Positions 51,692 to 59,532 of a stretch of 64,000 bases of DNA are shown one piece after another. Positions within the stretch are counted from its first letter, which is position 1, and every line of letters starts with the position of its first letter. The DNA comes from Desulfatitalea alkaliphila. GTDB taxonomy: Bacteria; Desulfobacterota; Desulfobacteria; Desulfobacterales; Desulfosarcinaceae. The translations under genes were made by a program, and so were the position numbers. The stretch covers positions 1-64,000 of the forward strand of contig NZ_JALJRB010000003.1 of assembly GCF_022968795.1 (NCBI RefSeq). Reading direction: 5' to 3'. The notes under the pieces were generated by a model. The model saw nothing but the letters and a program-made list of their open reading frames with translations. It was not told where the DNA came from and searched no databases.

Positions 51692-52996
51692 TCAGACCGC
51701 CGCCAGGCGACGACCGACAAAGTGATCCGATGAAGAAGAATGCTTGGGCCGGGAGCGCGGATGCCGGGCGCCGGTGCGGCCGCCTTTTGCCTGGGCGGTC
51801 CCGGCACCTCTCCGCGGGCGGCTGTTACGGGACGCCGGATCGGGCATGGTCGCGGGGCGCGGCCGCGCTTCCGGCGCGAGGGCCGCGACGTTCTGCATCT
51901 CGCCATTGACACAGCGAGACCCCAGCAAGCGGCGGATGGCCTGCATCGTACCGGCGTCGTCACTGTCCACGAAGGTGTAGGCGTCACCGCTGCGCAGGGC
52001 GCGGCCGGTGCGGCCGGTGCGATGGGTATAAGCATCGGTGGTGCCGGGCATATCGTAATTGATCACATGGGCGATCTTCTGCACGTCGATGCCCCGGGCC
52101 GCCACATCGGTGGCCACCAACACCCTGAAGGCACCACTGCGAAAACCGTCCATGGCCTGCTGTCGCCGGTTCTGGCTCAGGTTGCCGTGCAGCGCCGTGG
52201 CCGAAAAACCCCACGCGGCCAGACTGCGCGCCAAGTTCTTGGAACGATGCTTGGTGCGGGTAAAAACCAGCACCGATTCGCCCTCGGTGCGGGACAGCAG
52301 GTGGTTGAGCATGGCGTTTTTGCTGTGGGGTCCCACGCGAAAGAAGGTGTGGGAAACCGTCGCGGCCGGAGCAATCCGGTCCACCTGGATTTTTTCGGGA
52401 TTCTTGAGCAATTGCCGGGTCAAGGACAGGATATCGGGCGGCATGGTGGCGGAAAATAGCATGCGCTGCCGCAGCTGCGTCAATTGACTGAGAATTTTGC
52501 GAATATCCGGCAGAAAACCCATGTCGAACATCTGGTCCGCTTCGTCCAGCACCAGGTACCGGACCGTGGACAGATCGATGGTGCGCTGCCGAACATGGTC
52601 CAGCAGCCGCCCCGGACAGGCCACCACGATGTCCACGCCGCGACGCAGGGTTTTGATCTGGGTGTTGATGTTGACACCCCCGTAAATCGTGGTGCTGCTA
52701 AGGCCGGTGCGGCCGGCCAAATCTCCGATGGCCTCGTGGGTCTGCTCGGACAGCTCCCGGGTCGGGGAAAGAATCAGGGCACGGATCCCGCGGCCGGTGT
52801 CCGCCGCCAAGTGGTGCAGCAGGGGCAGCACGAAGGCGGCGGTCTTGCCGGTGCCGGTCTGGGCCAGGCCCATCACATCGCGGCCCGCCAGCAGATGCGG
52901 AATGGTTTCCCGCTGAATGGGGGTCGGTTCGGTAAAGCCCATGCGGGATACCGCGGTGAGCAGTTGGGGGTTGAGTTGTAATTGTGCGAATGACAT
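51692..52996 (-). CDS. DEAD-box RNA helicase (RhlE-like)
   Basis: A 434-residue ATP-dependent RNA helicase. Motifs appear in order: Q motif FTEPTPIQRETI, Walker A AQTGTGKTAA, Ia PTRELSEQ, DEAD-type VLDEADQMFDMGF, SAT in LFSATMPPDI, and HRTGRTGRALRSGDAYTF. The C-terminal tail is basic and Arg/Pro-rich (RPATMPDPASRNSRPRRGAG), typical of RhlE. It unwinds RNA in ribosome assembly or decay. I start at the ATG at 52996 (AGAGGAG 6 nt upstream) rather than 53155, because the intervening DNA forms a hairpin leader. The 3' end is convergent with the cytochrome gene. Confidence 0.94.
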   Translation of the reverse strand: MSFAQLQLNPQLLTAVSRMGFTEPTPIQRETIPHLLAGRDVMGLAQTGTGKTAAFVLPLLHHLAADTGRGIRALILSPTRELSEQTHEAIGDLAGRTGLSSTTIYGGVNINTQIKTLRRGVDIVVACPGRLLDHVRQRTIDLSTVRYLVLDEADQMFDMGFLPDIRKILSQLTQLRQRMLFSATMPPDILSLTRQLLKNPEKIQVDRIAPAATVSHTFFRVGPHSKNAMLNHLLSRTEGESVLVFTRTKHRSKNLARSLAAWGFSATALHGNLSQNRRQQAMDGFRSGAFRVLVATDVAARGIDVQKIAHVINYDMPGTTDAYTHRTGRTGRALRSGDAYTFVDSDDAGTMQAIRRLLGSRCVNGEMQNVAALAPEARPRPATMPDPASRNSRPRRGAGTAQAKGGRTGARHPRSRPKHSSSSDHFVGRRLAAV

Positions 52997-53020
52997 TAAT
53001 GCTCCTCTGAACGTAAATGA

Positions 53021-53067
53021 AAAAGCCCGTTGGGATTTTACTGAAAAAATCCCGGCGGGCTTTATTG
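53021..53067 (-). promoter_or_regulatory. Terminator-like hairpin in the leader of the DEAD-box helicase gene
   Basis: On the minus strand the arms AAAGCCCG..GGGATTTT and AAAATCCC..CGGGCTTT form a 16-bp, once-bulged stem followed by TTTTTC, about 20 nt before the ribosome site. As an intrinsic terminator in the 5' UTR it could act as an attenuator or anti-terminated control point for the helicase. Confidence 0.6.
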
Positions 53068-53158
53068 GTAGGTCCTGGATTTTCGCTGAAAAATGGAACG
53101 GATCGGCCATCAGGACCGACCACGTTGAAGCGCACTCTATGCCATCGACGGCCACAAG

Positions 53159-53581
53159 TCAATGGTCATTTAGGTTCACCTTCTGCCGCAGATTTTTGAT
53201 ACGACCACGACGGGTCTTGCTGTCCGTCCGTTTACGACGGGCACTGCGGGTGGGCCGGGTGGGGGTGCGACGACGGGCGGTGACGGTGACGCCGCGAATC
53301 AAGGCCCGCAACCGCTCCAGGGCATCGGCCCGGTTCTGCTCCTGGGTGCGGTGCCGCTGGGCCTTGATGATGACGACGCCGTCCTTGGTGATGCGCTGAT
53401 CGGACATCCCGAGCAGCCGCTCCTTGAGGTGGGGCGGCAGGGACGAGGCCTGAATGTCGAAGCGCAGATGCACGGCGCTGGCGACCTTGTTCACATTCTG
53501 GCCGCCGGCGCCCTGGGAACGCACGGCACTGATGTCGATTTCAGCCAGCGGTATGGCCAGGTTGGACGTGATAGGCAACAT
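53159..53581 (-). CDS. arfB: Alternative ribosome-rescue factor ArfB (YaeJ)
   Basis: A 140-residue peptidyl-tRNA hydrolase of the release-factor class. It has the catalytic GGQ motif in QGAGGQNVNKVASAVHLRFD and a long basic C-terminal tail (RRRTPTRPTRSARRKRTDSK) that enters the empty mRNA channel of stalled ribosomes. Length and tail are exactly as in ArfB. No strong ribosome site is seen. The gene lies 162 nt upstream of the DEAD-box helicase gene on the same strand. Confidence 0.95.
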   Translation of the reverse strand: MLPITSNLAIPLAEIDISAVRSQGAGGQNVNKVASAVHLRFDIQASSLPPHLKERLLGMSDQRITKDGVVIIKAQRHRTQEQNRADALERLRALIRGVTVTARRRTPTRPTRSARRKRTDSKTRRGRIKNLRQKVNLNDH

Positions 53582-53604
53582 GGGAAAAAATCACCGTTGG
53601 CCGA

Positions 53605-54060
53605 TCATCGGCCGCGGTACTTGTCGTGGCACGCCTTGCAGCTCTGCCCCACCACCCCGAATTGGGCCCGGATGGGATCCAGCTCGCCGGCCGCTGCCAC
53701 CTGCGCCAGCTTGGCGATCTCGGCGCCGGAATTTTCGGCGGCGGCTTTGAACCCCTCGTGGTCGCTGAATGCCGTGGCACGCAACCCTGTGCCGCTGTCG
53801 GTGCCCGGCACCATGAAGGCTTCCCAGGGCAATTGGGCGAAGGTGGCCACCAGCTCCGCATTGCGGGCCACCGCTTGCGGCTCATAGGTCTCCCGCCCCT
53901 GCACCACCGCGGCGATGCGGCCGAAATGTTGACCGATCAGAAACATGATGGATTGCCGATAGCGCACGGCATCCTCGGGGCGGGCGAACTGCGCCGTGGC
54001 GACGCCCAACATCCCCACCAGACACACACCACACACACCAATGATCAACCAGCGTTTCAT
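53605..54060 (-). CDS. Cytochrome c' (class II c-type cytochrome)
   Basis: A 151-residue periplasmic protein. The signal peptide MKRWLIIGVCGVCLVGMLG is cleaved near ATAQ. The mature four-helix protein ends with the haem-attachment motif CKACH, placed close to the C-terminus as is typical for cytochromes c'. These bind NO or carry electrons, and often protect against nitrosative stress. It is 23 nt upstream of arfB on the same strand, probably coincidental. AGGAGG lies before the ATG. Confidence 0.93.
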   Translation of the reverse strand: MKRWLIIGVCGVCLVGMLGVATAQFARPEDAVRYRQSIMFLIGQHFGRIAAVVQGRETYEPQAVARNAELVATFAQLPWEAFMVPGTDSGTGLRATAFSDHEGFKAAAENSGAEIAKLAQVAAAGELDPIRAQFGVVGQSCKACHDKYRGR

Positions 54061-54201
54061 GAGACCTCCTTCCGTCGACGGTACGGGTTAAGGTTATACA
54101 GGCAGCATCCTTCCAACCACCGCCGCTTGTCAACAGTGAATACGGTGGAACCGCAATTGCCGCCCAACGGCGTTGACCGCAGCCCGCATCGCACCAGCGC
54201 A

Positions 54202-54297
54202 CTACCACCAGAGCAGGCAGACCGTCGCCGCGCTCAAGGCCACCCAGATCGCCATGGCCACGCAATCGACGGCGCCGTTGATCAACCGCGCACCCAT
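54202..54297 (-). CDS. Candidate 31-residue single-helix membrane microprotein
   Basis: A short frame starting MGARLINGAVDCVAMAIWVA and ending in LWW, i.e. one hydrophobic segment with a basic N-terminus. Its ATG overlaps the stop codon of the preceding 59-residue gene (TGATG), the arrangement of a coupled microprotein. Evidence is limited to hydrophobicity and coupling, so it may be chance. Confidence 0.4.
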   Translation of the reverse strand: MGARLINGAVDCVAMAIWVALSAATVCLLWW

Positions 54298-54476
54298 CAG
54301 GCGGCCTCCATGCAGGCGCGATACTCATAAAAATAGTCGGCCGCCTCCTCGGCCGAATCGAAAAAGAGCCAATCACGTCGTACGACCCCGTTGCGGCGCC
54401 GCACCCGCTCGATGGCGGTGCTGCCGTGATATTCCAGATCTTCACAACCGGCTGACAAAATAGCATAACGGGACAT
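54297..54476 (-). CDS. Small acidic protein (59 aa), unknown function
   Basis: Starts MSRYAILSAGCEDLEYHGST and continues with a mixed charged segment (RVRRRNGVVRRDWLFFDSAE). A very strong AAGGAGG site 6 nt before the ATG supports translation. No domain is recognised. Its stop overlaps the start of a predicted 31-residue hydrophobic peptide. Confidence 0.6.
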   Translation of the reverse strand: MSRYAILSAGCEDLEYHGSTAIERVRRRNGVVRRDWLFFDSAEEAADYFYEYRACMEAA

Positions 54477-54768
54477 ATTCGCCTCCTTGGTCGGGGTTAT
54501 CAATGATCGTTCTTGATATCCAACCTAACAGGCGGGTGTGACAGATCCGGTCACAAGGTATGGAAAAAAACGGGCCGCCGAAAAAAAAATCTCCCATTTC
54601 TCCAATGACGCCGTGTCACCGTTTGGCAGGGTTGGTTGAGTTTAAGCCCTGGCGGGCAGTTTTAAGTTTTATGTGTTAAGTTTTAAGTTAATGTATTCTA
54701 TCGATTATATGTAGTTGGGAATAAACGAGCGGATGGGTCCTTGCGCGCATCGTGCCTTCCACCCCCCG

Positions 54769-54843
54769 ATAGGGGCACGGCATGCCGTGCCCTGGAAGCC
54801 CCCCAGCATCTCGCAAGGGCACGGCATGCCGTGCCCCTACAGG
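54769..54843. repeat. Pair of GGGCACGGC palindromes in opposite orientation
   Basis: Two perfect 20-bp self-complementary cores, GGGCACGGCATGCCGTGCCC, separated by about 24 bp and oriented so the outer ends read (A)TAGG and CCTACAGG. It matches the arrangement at 35366-35467. Confidence 0.85.
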
Positions 54844-54938
54844 AGCATTAACCATCGGTCACCGGTCCCTGGTTCGTCCGGCACCCTGTAATCGAATGCG
54901 TGTATCCGCAATAGCGACATCGCCCGTTCTCGCACGGA

Positions 54939-55130
54939 GGCGGGTGGGTCGGGGGAGCGCTGGGTGCTGCAATGCGTGCAGGCGTGTAGGGGCCGTTATG
55001 GGGTGGGCGCAGGGCGTTCGGCCCGCACTTGTTTGAGCGCAGCGAGTTTGCGGGCCGCCCGGAGCCCACCCCATTACGGCCCCTTGGCGCCAAAACGCGC
55101 AGCACCCAGCGCTCCCCCGACCCACCCGCC
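54939..55130. mobile_element. 192-bp element with perfect 32-bp terminal inverted repeats (MITE-like)
   Basis: Left end 54939-54970 and right end 55099-55130 are exact reverse complements over 32 bp (left begins GGCGGGTGGGTCGGGGGAGC). Inside is a second imperfect pair (54982-55008 with 55064-55090) and a central GGCCCGCA / TGCGGGCC pair, so the whole element can fold into one long hairpin. It encodes nothing. I see no clear target-site duplication. Confidence 0.7.
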
Positions 55131-55190
55131 GGCGGTCGTTCAATGCACCACAGCTATCGCTCCATAACCAGTGCTTTCAGAAAACCTTTT

Positions 55191-55247
55191 TCAAACAGAT
55201 GCTTTCAAACAGATGCTTTCAAACAACCACTTCCAAACCAACCGCTT
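55191..55247. repeat. 14-bp tandem repeat
   Basis: Units TCAAACAGATGCTT at 55191-55204 and 55205-55218 are identical, followed by two degenerate units (TCAAACAACCACTT and a 15-bp variant). It lies directly beside the 192-bp element, as short repeats do beside its relic near 35.66 kb. Confidence 0.75.
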
Positions 55248-55356
55248 CCAGCAACAAATGCTGATAAGGCGGCCATTTTTGACAACGCACCCAACGACGG
55301 CTTATATAACGCCATATATTCAGGTAGGCCGCATCCATCATCCAACAGAGGTGTTC

Positions 55357-56397
55357 ATGGCCCGAGGAGATCAACTCACCCGCCAGTGGCGCATCATCCA
55401 TGCCTTGATTGCATCCCCCCACGGCAAATCGGCCGCCGAACTTTCCGACGCCCTGGACTGTCACTCGCGCACGGTCTATCGCGACCTGGAGGCGCTGCAA
55501 ATGGCCGGCTTTCCGCTCTACACCGAGCAGGAAGGCGGCAAGACCCGCTGGTCCCTGATCGATGCCCAGCGGCACCAGATGCCCCTGCCCCTGGATTTGA
55601 CGGAGCTGATGGCCCTCTATTTCAGCCGCAACATGCTCAAGGTGCTCGAAGGCACCGCCCTGTTCGACGCCCTCTCCTCCCTCTTCGACAAGGTCAAGGC
55701 CACCCTGCCGCCGGCCTATATCGACTATCTGGAGGCCCTCTCACGACGCCTGGCGGTGGGACCGCGGGCCCACAAGCCCTATCGCCGGTTCAAGGAGACC
55801 CTGGAGCAGGTGCAGGCGGCGGTCCAGTCCCAGCACCATCTGCAGCTGTCCTACTGGAGCATGCACCGCCAAAGCATGACCCAGCGGCGGGTGGCGCCCT
55901 ACACGGTGTGGTTCCACGACGACACTTTCTATCTGATCGGCCATTGCGACCTGCGCCGAACGGTGCGGCTCTTCGCCGTGGACCGCATCGAACGGTTGGA
56001 GGTGTTGCAAAGCCGCTTCGAACCGCCCGCCGATTTCGACGCCCAAGCCTTCATGCAGGGCAGCTTCGGCGTGTTCCAAGGCGACCCGGTGCGGGTGCGC
56101 ATCCGTTTCGAGCCGTCCGTGGCAGGCTATATCCGCGAAAGAATCTGGCACCCCACCCAAACCTTGACGCCCGCGCCGGACGGCGGGCTGATCTTCGACG
56201 CCGAGGTGGCGGGCCTGGACGAAATCAAATTCTGGGTGCTGCGCTGGGGCGCCGCGGCCACAGTGCTCGCACCCGAGACCCTGCGGGCCGCCGTGCGCCG
56301 CGAAGCGCAACAGATGCTGGAACGCTATGCGGCGACCGCGCCCCCGGCGTCGCAAACGGCCATCACCGACCGACCGCCACCCCACGACCGCCCATGA
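55357..56397 (+). CDS. WYL-domain transcriptional regulator
   Basis: A 346-residue HTH-WYL regulator. The N-terminal DeoR/HTH_11-type winged helix reads IIHALIASPHGKSAAELSDA then HSRTVYRDLEALQMAGFPLY. The WYL domain centres on LQLSYWSMHRQSMTQRRVAPY followed by TVWFHDDTFYLIGHCD and DRIERLEVL, with a C-terminal WCX extension. WYL domains sense nucleic-acid or nucleotide ligands in DNA-damage and defence regulons. It is immediately followed (ATGA overlap) by the DnaE-like polymerase gene, which it probably controls. Confidence 0.9.
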   Translation: MARGDQLTRQWRIIHALIASPHGKSAAELSDALDCHSRTVYRDLEALQMAGFPLYTEQEGGKTRWSLIDAQRHQMPLPLDLTELMALYFSRNMLKVLEGTALFDALSSLFDKVKATLPPAYIDYLEALSRRLAVGPRAHKPYRRFKETLEQVQAAVQSQHHLQLSYWSMHRQSMTQRRVAPYTVWFHDDTFYLIGHCDLRRTVRLFAVDRIERLEVLQSRFEPPADFDAQAFMQGSFGVFQGDPVRVRIRFEPSVAGYIRERIWHPTQTLTPAPDGGLIFDAEVAGLDEIKFWVLRWGAAATVLAPETLRAAVRREAQQMLERYAATAPPASQTAITDRPPPHDRP

Positions 56398-59384
56398 TCC
56401 CCCTGACCCTCCGATCGCACCACTCCCTTGGATGGGGCACCACCCCGGTAACGCAGTTGTGCCGCCGGGCCCGCCGCCTGGGATACACCCGCCTGGCCCT
56501 CACGGATACGGACAACCTGTATGGGCTGTGGCCCTTTTTGGCCGCTTGCCGCCAGGAGGGGCTGACCCCCATCGTGGGCGCCGAACTCACCGACCCCCGC
56601 CGTCCCCACCGGGCCGTCTGCCTGGTGGCCGACGCCCAAGGCTACCCCCGGCTGTGCCGCCTGCTCACCCGGCGCCACACCGCCGTCGACTTCGATTTGG
56701 CCGCCGAATTGCCCGCCCATGCCGACGGATTGGTGGTGCTCACCAGCGATCCGCAACTGCTGCTGCGCTGGCACGCCGCCGGCGTCACGGTGGCCGCCGC
56801 CATGCCCCGCGCACCCCTGGCCCCCACCCATCCCCTGCGCCGGACCGCCCGTGAGTCGGGGACGCCCCTGGTGGCCACGCCGGGCACCTTTTTCCTGGAT
56901 CCGGAGGGCCATGCCGACCACCGCCTGCTGCGGGCCATCGCCCTCAACACCACCCTGGAAAGGCTGCCCCCGGACCAGGTGGCGCCGCCCAACGCCTGGC
57001 TGGACAGTCCCCAAGGTTATGCGGCGCGTTTTGCCGCCTGCACCGAAGCCATCGCCAACACCCATACCATCGCCGAACGCATCGCTTTCAGCGGTCCTGA
57101 TTTCGGGCTGGTGATGCCCCCCTGGGCGGACGCCGACGATCAGGCGGCCGAACAGGCCCTGCGCCGGGCCGCCTACGCCGGCGCCCGCCGGCGTTACGGC
57201 CGCGATTTGACCGAACCGGTGGTGGACCGCCTGGAGCATGAATTGGCCATCATCGGCCGCATGCGCTTCGCCGCCTACTTCCTGGTGGTCCGCGACATCG
57301 TGCGCCGCAGCCCGCGCACCTGCGGCCGGGGATCGGGGGCCGCCTCCCTGGTGGCCTACAGTCTGGGCATCACCAACGTGTGCCCGGTCAAGCACAACCT
57401 CTATTTCGGCCGTTTTCTCAATCCCGGCCGCAAAGACCCGCCCGACATCGACGTGGACTTCGCCTGGGACGAACGGGACGGCGTGATCCAGGGCGTTCTG
57501 GACCAATTCGGCACGCGGGCCGCCATGGTCTCCAGCCACATCCTGTTCCAGCCGCGCATGGCAGTGCGGGAAACCGCCAAGGTGTTCGGCCTGACCGAGG
57601 CCGAAATCGGCCGGGTCACCCGCCGCCTGCCATGGTTCTGGCGCCTGCAGGACGGCACGGGCGACCTGCTGGCCGACCTGCGCCGGCGCCCCGAGGCCAA
57701 GGCCCTGGAGTTCGATCCGCCCTGGCCGCAAATTTTGTCCCTGGCTCAACGCTTGATCGGCACACCGCGCCATTTGGCCGTCCACCCCGGCGGCATCGTG
57801 ATCACGCCCCGACCGATCCACGACTACGTGCCGGTGGAGACCGCCCCCAAGGGGGTGCCCATGATCCAGTGGGACAAGGACGATACGGAAACCGCCGGCC
57901 TGGTGAAGATCGACCTTTTGGGCAACCGCAGCCTCGCCGTGATCCGCGACGCCATCCACAACCTGCACCGTGACGGCACCCCCTTCGATGAGACCCGCTG
58001 GGAACCCGAAGCGGATCCGGCCACCCGGGCGCTGGTGGCCCACGGCCGCACCATGGGTTGTTTTTACATCGAAAGCCCCGCCATGCGGCTGTTGCAGCAA
58101 AAAGCGGGCAAGGGCGATTTCGAACACCTGGTGATCCACTCCAGCATCATCCGCCCGGCGGCCAACGACTGCATCCAGGAGTACATCCGGCGCCTGCACG
58201 GCGGCGGTTGGGAACCGCTTCACCCCTTGCTGGACGATGTGCTCAACGAAACCCTGGGCATCATGGTCTACCAGGAGGATGTGTCCCGAGCCGCCGTGGC
58301 CCTGGCCGGTTTCAGCGATGTGGATGCCGACGGCCTGCGCAAGGTGATGGCCAAAAAAGACCGCCACCGCCGCCTGGAAGACTACCGGCAGCAATTCGCC
58401 GAAGGCGCCCGGCGCCGCGGCGTGCCGCCGGAATGTGTCGAACAGGTGTGGCAGATGATGATGAGCTTCTCGGGCTACTCTTTCTGCAAGCCCCACAGCG
58501 CCTCCTACGCCCGGGTCTCCTTCCAGGCCGCCTATCTCAAGGCCCACTTTCCCGCCGCCTTCATGGCGGCGGTGATCAGCAACCAGGGCGGCTTCTACAG
58601 CACCTTCGCCTATGTCTCCGAGGCCCGGCGCCTGGGCGTCACCCTCCAAGGACCCGATGCCGCCCGCAGCCGTATCCGCTGGACCGGCGGCCGCGACTGC
58701 CTGCAAGTGGGCCTGATGGCCGTCAAAGGTCTGGCCCGCGAGACGGCCCGCCGCATCGTGGCCCAGCGGGAGCGGCGACCGTTTCGCGATCCCGCCGACT
58801 TTCTCGAACGGGTGCGCCCCGACGAAGCCGAGGCCCGCGCCTTGATCCTCTGCGGCGCCCTGGACGCCCTGGCACCGGGCTGGACACGCCCCCAACTGAT
58901 CTGGGCCCTGGCCCGATGGCAGGCCGGCCGCCGCACGGCCGGCGGCACCCTGCCCCTGTTCGCCGAGGCGCCCACGACCCTCGCGCCCCCCGACCTGCCC
59001 CCCGATCCGCCCCTGGAACGCCTGCGCCGGGAATTCAAGGTGCTCGGTTTTCTGCGCGATTGTCACCCCATGACCCTTTACGCCGACGCGGCCCGCCGGG
59101 CCGGCGCCGTCTCCGCCCGGGATCTGCCGCAACAGGTGGGGCGCCGGGTGGCCTTCGCCGGGTGGTTGATCACCGGCAAAGTGGTGCACACCAAGCGGGG
59201 CGACCCCATGGAGTTCCTCACCTTCGAGGACGACACCGGCATCGTGGAAACCACCTTCTTTCCACGGGCCTACGAGCGCTTCTGCCACCTGCTCGACCAC
59301 GGCCGCCCCTACCTGCTGCAAGGTCTGGTGGAAGACAACTGGGGCGCGGCCACCCTCACCGTCTCGGCCGCCCGTCCGCTGTGA
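56394..59384 (+). CDS. DnaE-like (C-family) DNA polymerase III alpha subunit, short form
   Basis: A 996-residue C-family polymerase, shorter than replicative DnaE (about 1160) and close to DnaE2/ImuC. The PHP domain is atypical: the usual HLH..HS block reads TLRSHHSLGWG, so metal binding and proofreading are doubtful. The palm carries the catalytic acidic cluster PDIDVDF (about 351-356). Helix-hairpin-helix and OB (tRNA_anti) domains follow, with GWLITGKVVHTKRGDPMEFL in the latter. It is probably an error-prone or damage-tolerant polymerase, coupled to a WYL regulator. No imuA or imuB gene accompanies it. Confidence 0.9.
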   Translation: MIPLTLRSHHSLGWGTTPVTQLCRRARRLGYTRLALTDTDNLYGLWPFLAACRQEGLTPIVGAELTDPRRPHRAVCLVADAQGYPRLCRLLTRRHTAVDFDLAAELPAHADGLVVLTSDPQLLLRWHAAGVTVAAAMPRAPLAPTHPLRRTARESGTPLVATPGTFFLDPEGHADHRLLRAIALNTTLERLPPDQVAPPNAWLDSPQGYAARFAACTEAIANTHTIAERIAFSGPDFGLVMPPWADADDQAAEQALRRAAYAGARRRYGRDLTEPVVDRLEHELAIIGRMRFAAYFLVVRDIVRRSPRTCGRGSGAASLVAYSLGITNVCPVKHNLYFGRFLNPGRKDPPDIDVDFAWDERDGVIQGVLDQFGTRAAMVSSHILFQPRMAVRETAKVFGLTEAEIGRVTRRLPWFWRLQDGTGDLLADLRRRPEAKALEFDPPWPQILSLAQRLIGTPRHLAVHPGGIVITPRPIHDYVPVETAPKGVPMIQWDKDDTETAGLVKIDLLGNRSLAVIRDAIHNLHRDGTPFDETRWEPEADPATRALVAHGRTMGCFYIESPAMRLLQQKAGKGDFEHLVIHSSIIRPAANDCIQEYIRRLHGGGWEPLHPLLDDVLNETLGIMVYQEDVSRAAVALAGFSDVDADGLRKVMAKKDRHRRLEDYRQQFAEGARRRGVPPECVEQVWQMMMSFSGYSFCKPHSASYARVSFQAAYLKAHFPAAFMAAVISNQGGFYSTFAYVSEARRLGVTLQGPDAARSRIRWTGGRDCLQVGLMAVKGLARETARRIVAQRERRPFRDPADFLERVRPDEAEARALILCGALDALAPGWTRPQLIWALARWQAGRRTAGGTLPLFAEAPTTLAPPDLPPDPPLERLRREFKVLGFLRDCHPMTLYADAARRAGAVSARDLPQQVGRRVAFAGWLITGKVVHTKRGDPMEFLTFEDDTGIVETTFFPRAYERFCHLLDHGRPYLLQGLVEDNWGAATLTVSAARPL

Positions 59385-59532
59385 CGCCCTACCATGGCCG
59401 CTGCGCAGCACCGTCGTCGTTTGCCGCCGCAAAGCGCGCGGCGCGCCGACAGCTCTTGATTTCAATCCCATTCCGGCCCATAGTGAACGGGACATTCAAC
59501 GCCCGACCCCGCCAAGGAGGCACAACGGCATC

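Larger units (their letters stand above)
54504..55356. other. Gene-poor interval with repeats upstream of the WYL-dnaE operon
   Basis: About 850 bases with no supportable gene. It carries a pair of GGGCACGGC palindromes, the intact 192-bp inverted-repeat element and a 14-mer tandem repeat (listed separately). It also holds a stretch near 54650-54673 (TGGCGGGCAGTTTTAAGT...) that resembles 35222-35245. Confidence 0.6.

Noticed and set aside
55029-56393. N-terminal extension of the DnaE-like polymerase to 1451 residues
   Set aside because: The extra frame overlaps the WYL gene in another phase and has no polymerase similarity. The ATG at 56394 fits the PHP start and the ATGA overlap.
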